Origin: Lachnospiraceae bacterium Marseille-Q4251
GTDB taxonomy: Bacteria; Bacillota; Clostridia; Lachnospirales; Lachnospiraceae
Assembly: GCA_018223435.1 (NCBI GenBank)
Contig: JAGTTO010000001.1
Location: 2,976,001 to 3,040,000 of the forward strand
DNA: 64,000 nucleotides
Direction of reading: 5' to 3'
In this document: piece by piece, positions 63,101 to 64,000 of the stretch
How the letters are laid out: every line of letters starts with the position of its first letter
Position numbering within the stretch: position 1 is the stretch's first letter
The notes under the pieces: model-generated
The model's input: only the letters and a program-made list of their open reading frames with translations
What the model was told of the DNA's origin: nothing
The model's database searches: none
Made by a program: the position numbers and the translations under genes

Positions 63101-64000
63101 AGCCTCGGTGACGGGAAGCCTTTACGCTTATGCGGAACTTTCAGGTATGTATTTCTTCACGGCGAACCTTTTATCCGGGGCAAATACCAGCCTGGGAGCG
63201 CTGAATTTTGAGGTCGGCATTGATGTGAGCGTAGACCTTGGTCTTCGGGTAAAACTGATCTTCAAGACCATCAAGAAAAACTGGAATGTTTACAAAGGCC
63301 GCTGGCCGTTATGGTCCACTTCGGTATCCAGTAAACTCAGCTATATGAATGCGGAAAAGCTGGATCAGATGTGGGAAAGCTCCATAGTCAATGCAGATAA
63401 GAAAACCGTGTTTGGATTCCGGAATATTCCCATGAAAACCTGGACACTGATGACCGGTAGATGCCTGGAGAACGAACTCCTCTGGAGTAATAAAGAAGTG
63501 AGTCTCAAGATCGAAAATCTTACGGTGAACGGAGAGAAAGTTCCATCCGGCGATCCGAAAAACAAACTGTTCTCCGTTGGCGATCCTTCCAAAGGGCAGA
63601 ATCAGGGCATGATCTACATGGATGAAAGCATTGCGGCAGAGTACATCTGTGAAAAAGCGGAACTGGATGTGGTACTGACTTATCAGAACAGCAATGCTTC
63701 CGCCATGGTGAAAAAACAGGTGCGCCGCTTCCATCTCTCCAAGCAATGCGCCATTTCCACTACGACACAGAAGGTTCAGGTGAAGCTTTATGACTGGTGT
63801 GCCCATGCCTGGGGACTGGAAGCAGCAGCCTGGGACAATGCGGTAGTTTACGAGACTTCTTTTGAAGCGTCTCATATGGTGGGAGGTTTAAGCGAGCCGA
63901 CAGCCACCGGAAAAATGAACCTGAATACGGCGGCATCTGCAGCCATAAAGGCTTATCCGGAAATCCAGGGAATGAATTTCAGCTGGCTGGATCCGTCAGG
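60192..64000 (+). CDS. Very large secreted surface protein (3' end outside window)
   Basis: The frame is open from ATG 60192 (GAGGGAGG upstream) to the window end, over 1260 codons. It has a signal peptide (MKKKQRQFLAMLLVLAMLV, cleavage near VRAAE), then a Glu/Lys-rich segment. At about 295-435 lie two Listeria-Bacteroides (InlB B-type) repeats, recognisable by EGKIFTSWYQDEEFTEPAS and EGYTFGGWCRDAECTESFS. An acidic region around 590-700 follows. Then comes a long strand-rich region (about 735-1035) of alternating hydrophobic residues (SVSGSTVTANITVGAKATIK, GKVGVRLGLRLTISITLCG). The function is unknown; adhesion or surface scaffolding is likely. Confidence 0.85.
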   Translation, partial: MKKKQRQFLAMLLVLAMLVTTIGGTGVGETFVRAAELEEKKEESNKSAETETEEDLRTMEMAAKELKEQAQLETWSDAKAFLEKLLGLSAESDELDSYFDGKTDENLSGADWQALCEKLWANRVFSEEEADSLNLTGGDANLLIMAEKAAVTGVEAKHISVAGGGKVKLKETKADSMGIFGGIRTELSGTSLEKLTLFSGEEAEDTLLRLSQDTEVPEIQVDGGKEVTIEGNASLGVIRVTKAPEKLTVRATASVKNESQEALTLVKPDGSEITLKAGQQEELVLTSYLVTFMAEDEVLETSLVKPGDPVEYPEELPEKEGKIFTSWYQDEEFTEPASQFEAVNGQLTFYARYIKAEDAVTVTFETAGGDPLKPLAFAKGETLLTKPVSEISTRKEGYTFGGWCRDAECTESFSYTEPLEENVTLYAFFTSDEPEISEKDGSSVDRKDFGWQEEVLLTAEEGMTLEDVQAAIRLEAGSGDLEPTVSVRETADGFSLSGTCYEKDGEKGFEPGSTVSVIVSDGVHFAGYSEDVETMVLYVYKEEVEVVDFSDEIAYELWDQVTSYTPVVSYEDKDQSENLDEEVDQRDYDPGEIVLQTDKEYKKEDIVVFYDGEIGREEQNIEAYTEGSFDGYVLFAEILTAEKKEDGTHLTFGYADPEAYLSDLDVHVTEDVDVDEELSEEDLELLSSKISSQVEENEELKAQMLVAVMSSRETQKLLDEMYGEGVYALAGMNATLQPQRPTVKLSVSGSTVTANITVGAKATIKKDGKILMTVTPKLAFTQSLSVQTNVNGGKIWLDMSVTLRSTSKIALTISATTGKSASVFEKAAESMKEIVKPEGIKETDDYDAYDQSVQDLMDVMQSVVSTSLSYNDLFTVRLLTLKFSFYGIITLGVDLDFVGQIGILATFGVEIVITNGERIGFKYNFLKFKGSSYTQKLESNVTTNIYLIGKVGVRLGLRLTISITLCGIARASVTGSLYAYAELSGMYFFTANLLSGANTSLGALNFEVGIDVSVDLGLRVKLIFKTIKKNWNVYKGRWPLWSTSVSSKLSYMNAEKLDQMWESSIVNADKKTVFGFRNIPMKTWTLMTGRCLENELLWSNKEVSLKIENLTVNGEKVPSGDPKNKLFSVGDPSKGQNQGMIYMDESIAAEYICEKAELDVVLTYQNSNASAMVKKQVRRFHLSKQCAISTTTQKVQVKLYDWCAHAWGLEAAAWDNAVVYETSFEASHMVGGLSEPTATGKMNLNTAASAAIKAYPEIQGMNFSWLDPS

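Overview
This window comes from an anaerobic gut-type Firmicute, most likely a Lachnospiraceae (Clostridium cluster XIVa) member. The evidence is the 16S sequence, strong AGGAGG ribosome-binding sites, TTGACA/TATAAT promoters, and a high density of glycosidase and ABC sugar-uptake genes with AraC and LacI regulators. I cannot fix the genus from sequence alone.

Layout. 1-7.5 kb: the end of an unidentified gene, then cutC, a large cytoplasmic transglutaminase-like protein, a GH29 fucosidase and a secreted two-thioredoxin/CcdA fusion. 7.5-14.3 kb: a small unknown gene, a membrane AraC sensor-regulator and a complete polysaccharide-type ABC uptake operon. 14.3-15.8 kb: a Mn2+ (yybP-ykoY) riboswitch in front of an OadB-like membrane protein and a 41-residue membrane peptide. 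15.9-19.6 kb: a heterodimeric ABC exporter. 19.7-25.9 kb: an rRNA operon in the unusual order 16S-5S-23S, with broken genes on both sides. 26-30 kb: LacI regulator, sugar-binding protein without permeases, GH172 enzyme and a carboxylesterase remnant. 30.2-32.5 kb: an orphan coiled-coil protein, then mntP under a second Mn2+ riboswitch. 32.5-39.3 kb: an amylosucrase-like GH13 with a huge Ala/Lys/Glu coiled-coil extension, an ASKHA corrinoid-activator-like protein and a GH31 enzyme. 39.4-46.9 kb: GH2 beta-galactosidase, AraC regulator and GH78 rhamnosidase. 47.4-54.5 kb: a LacI-controlled operon (binding protein, two permeases, GH1, GH43) with three recognisable operators. 54.6-64 kb: a secreted transglutaminase/BspA-repeat protein, an Rpn-type nuclease, a Bro-N/TPR/LuxR fusion regulator and the start of a very large surface protein.

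How the parts work together. Most loci are self-contained sugar-foraging cassettes: a regulator senses a glycan, an ABC importer brings in oligosaccharides, and mostly signal-less glycosidases cut them in the cytoplasm. Two riboswitches tie two separate loci to manganese.

The most interesting unexplained signals are six short intergenic palindromic repeats that share a GC-TT-GC hairpin tip. Their stems carry paired base changes between copies, and two copies flank the Rpn-family gene. Also notable are the Mn2+-riboswitch/OadB-like pair, the Bro-N-LuxR fusion, and the coiled-coil amylosucrase translationally coupled to an activator lacking its Fe-S domain.
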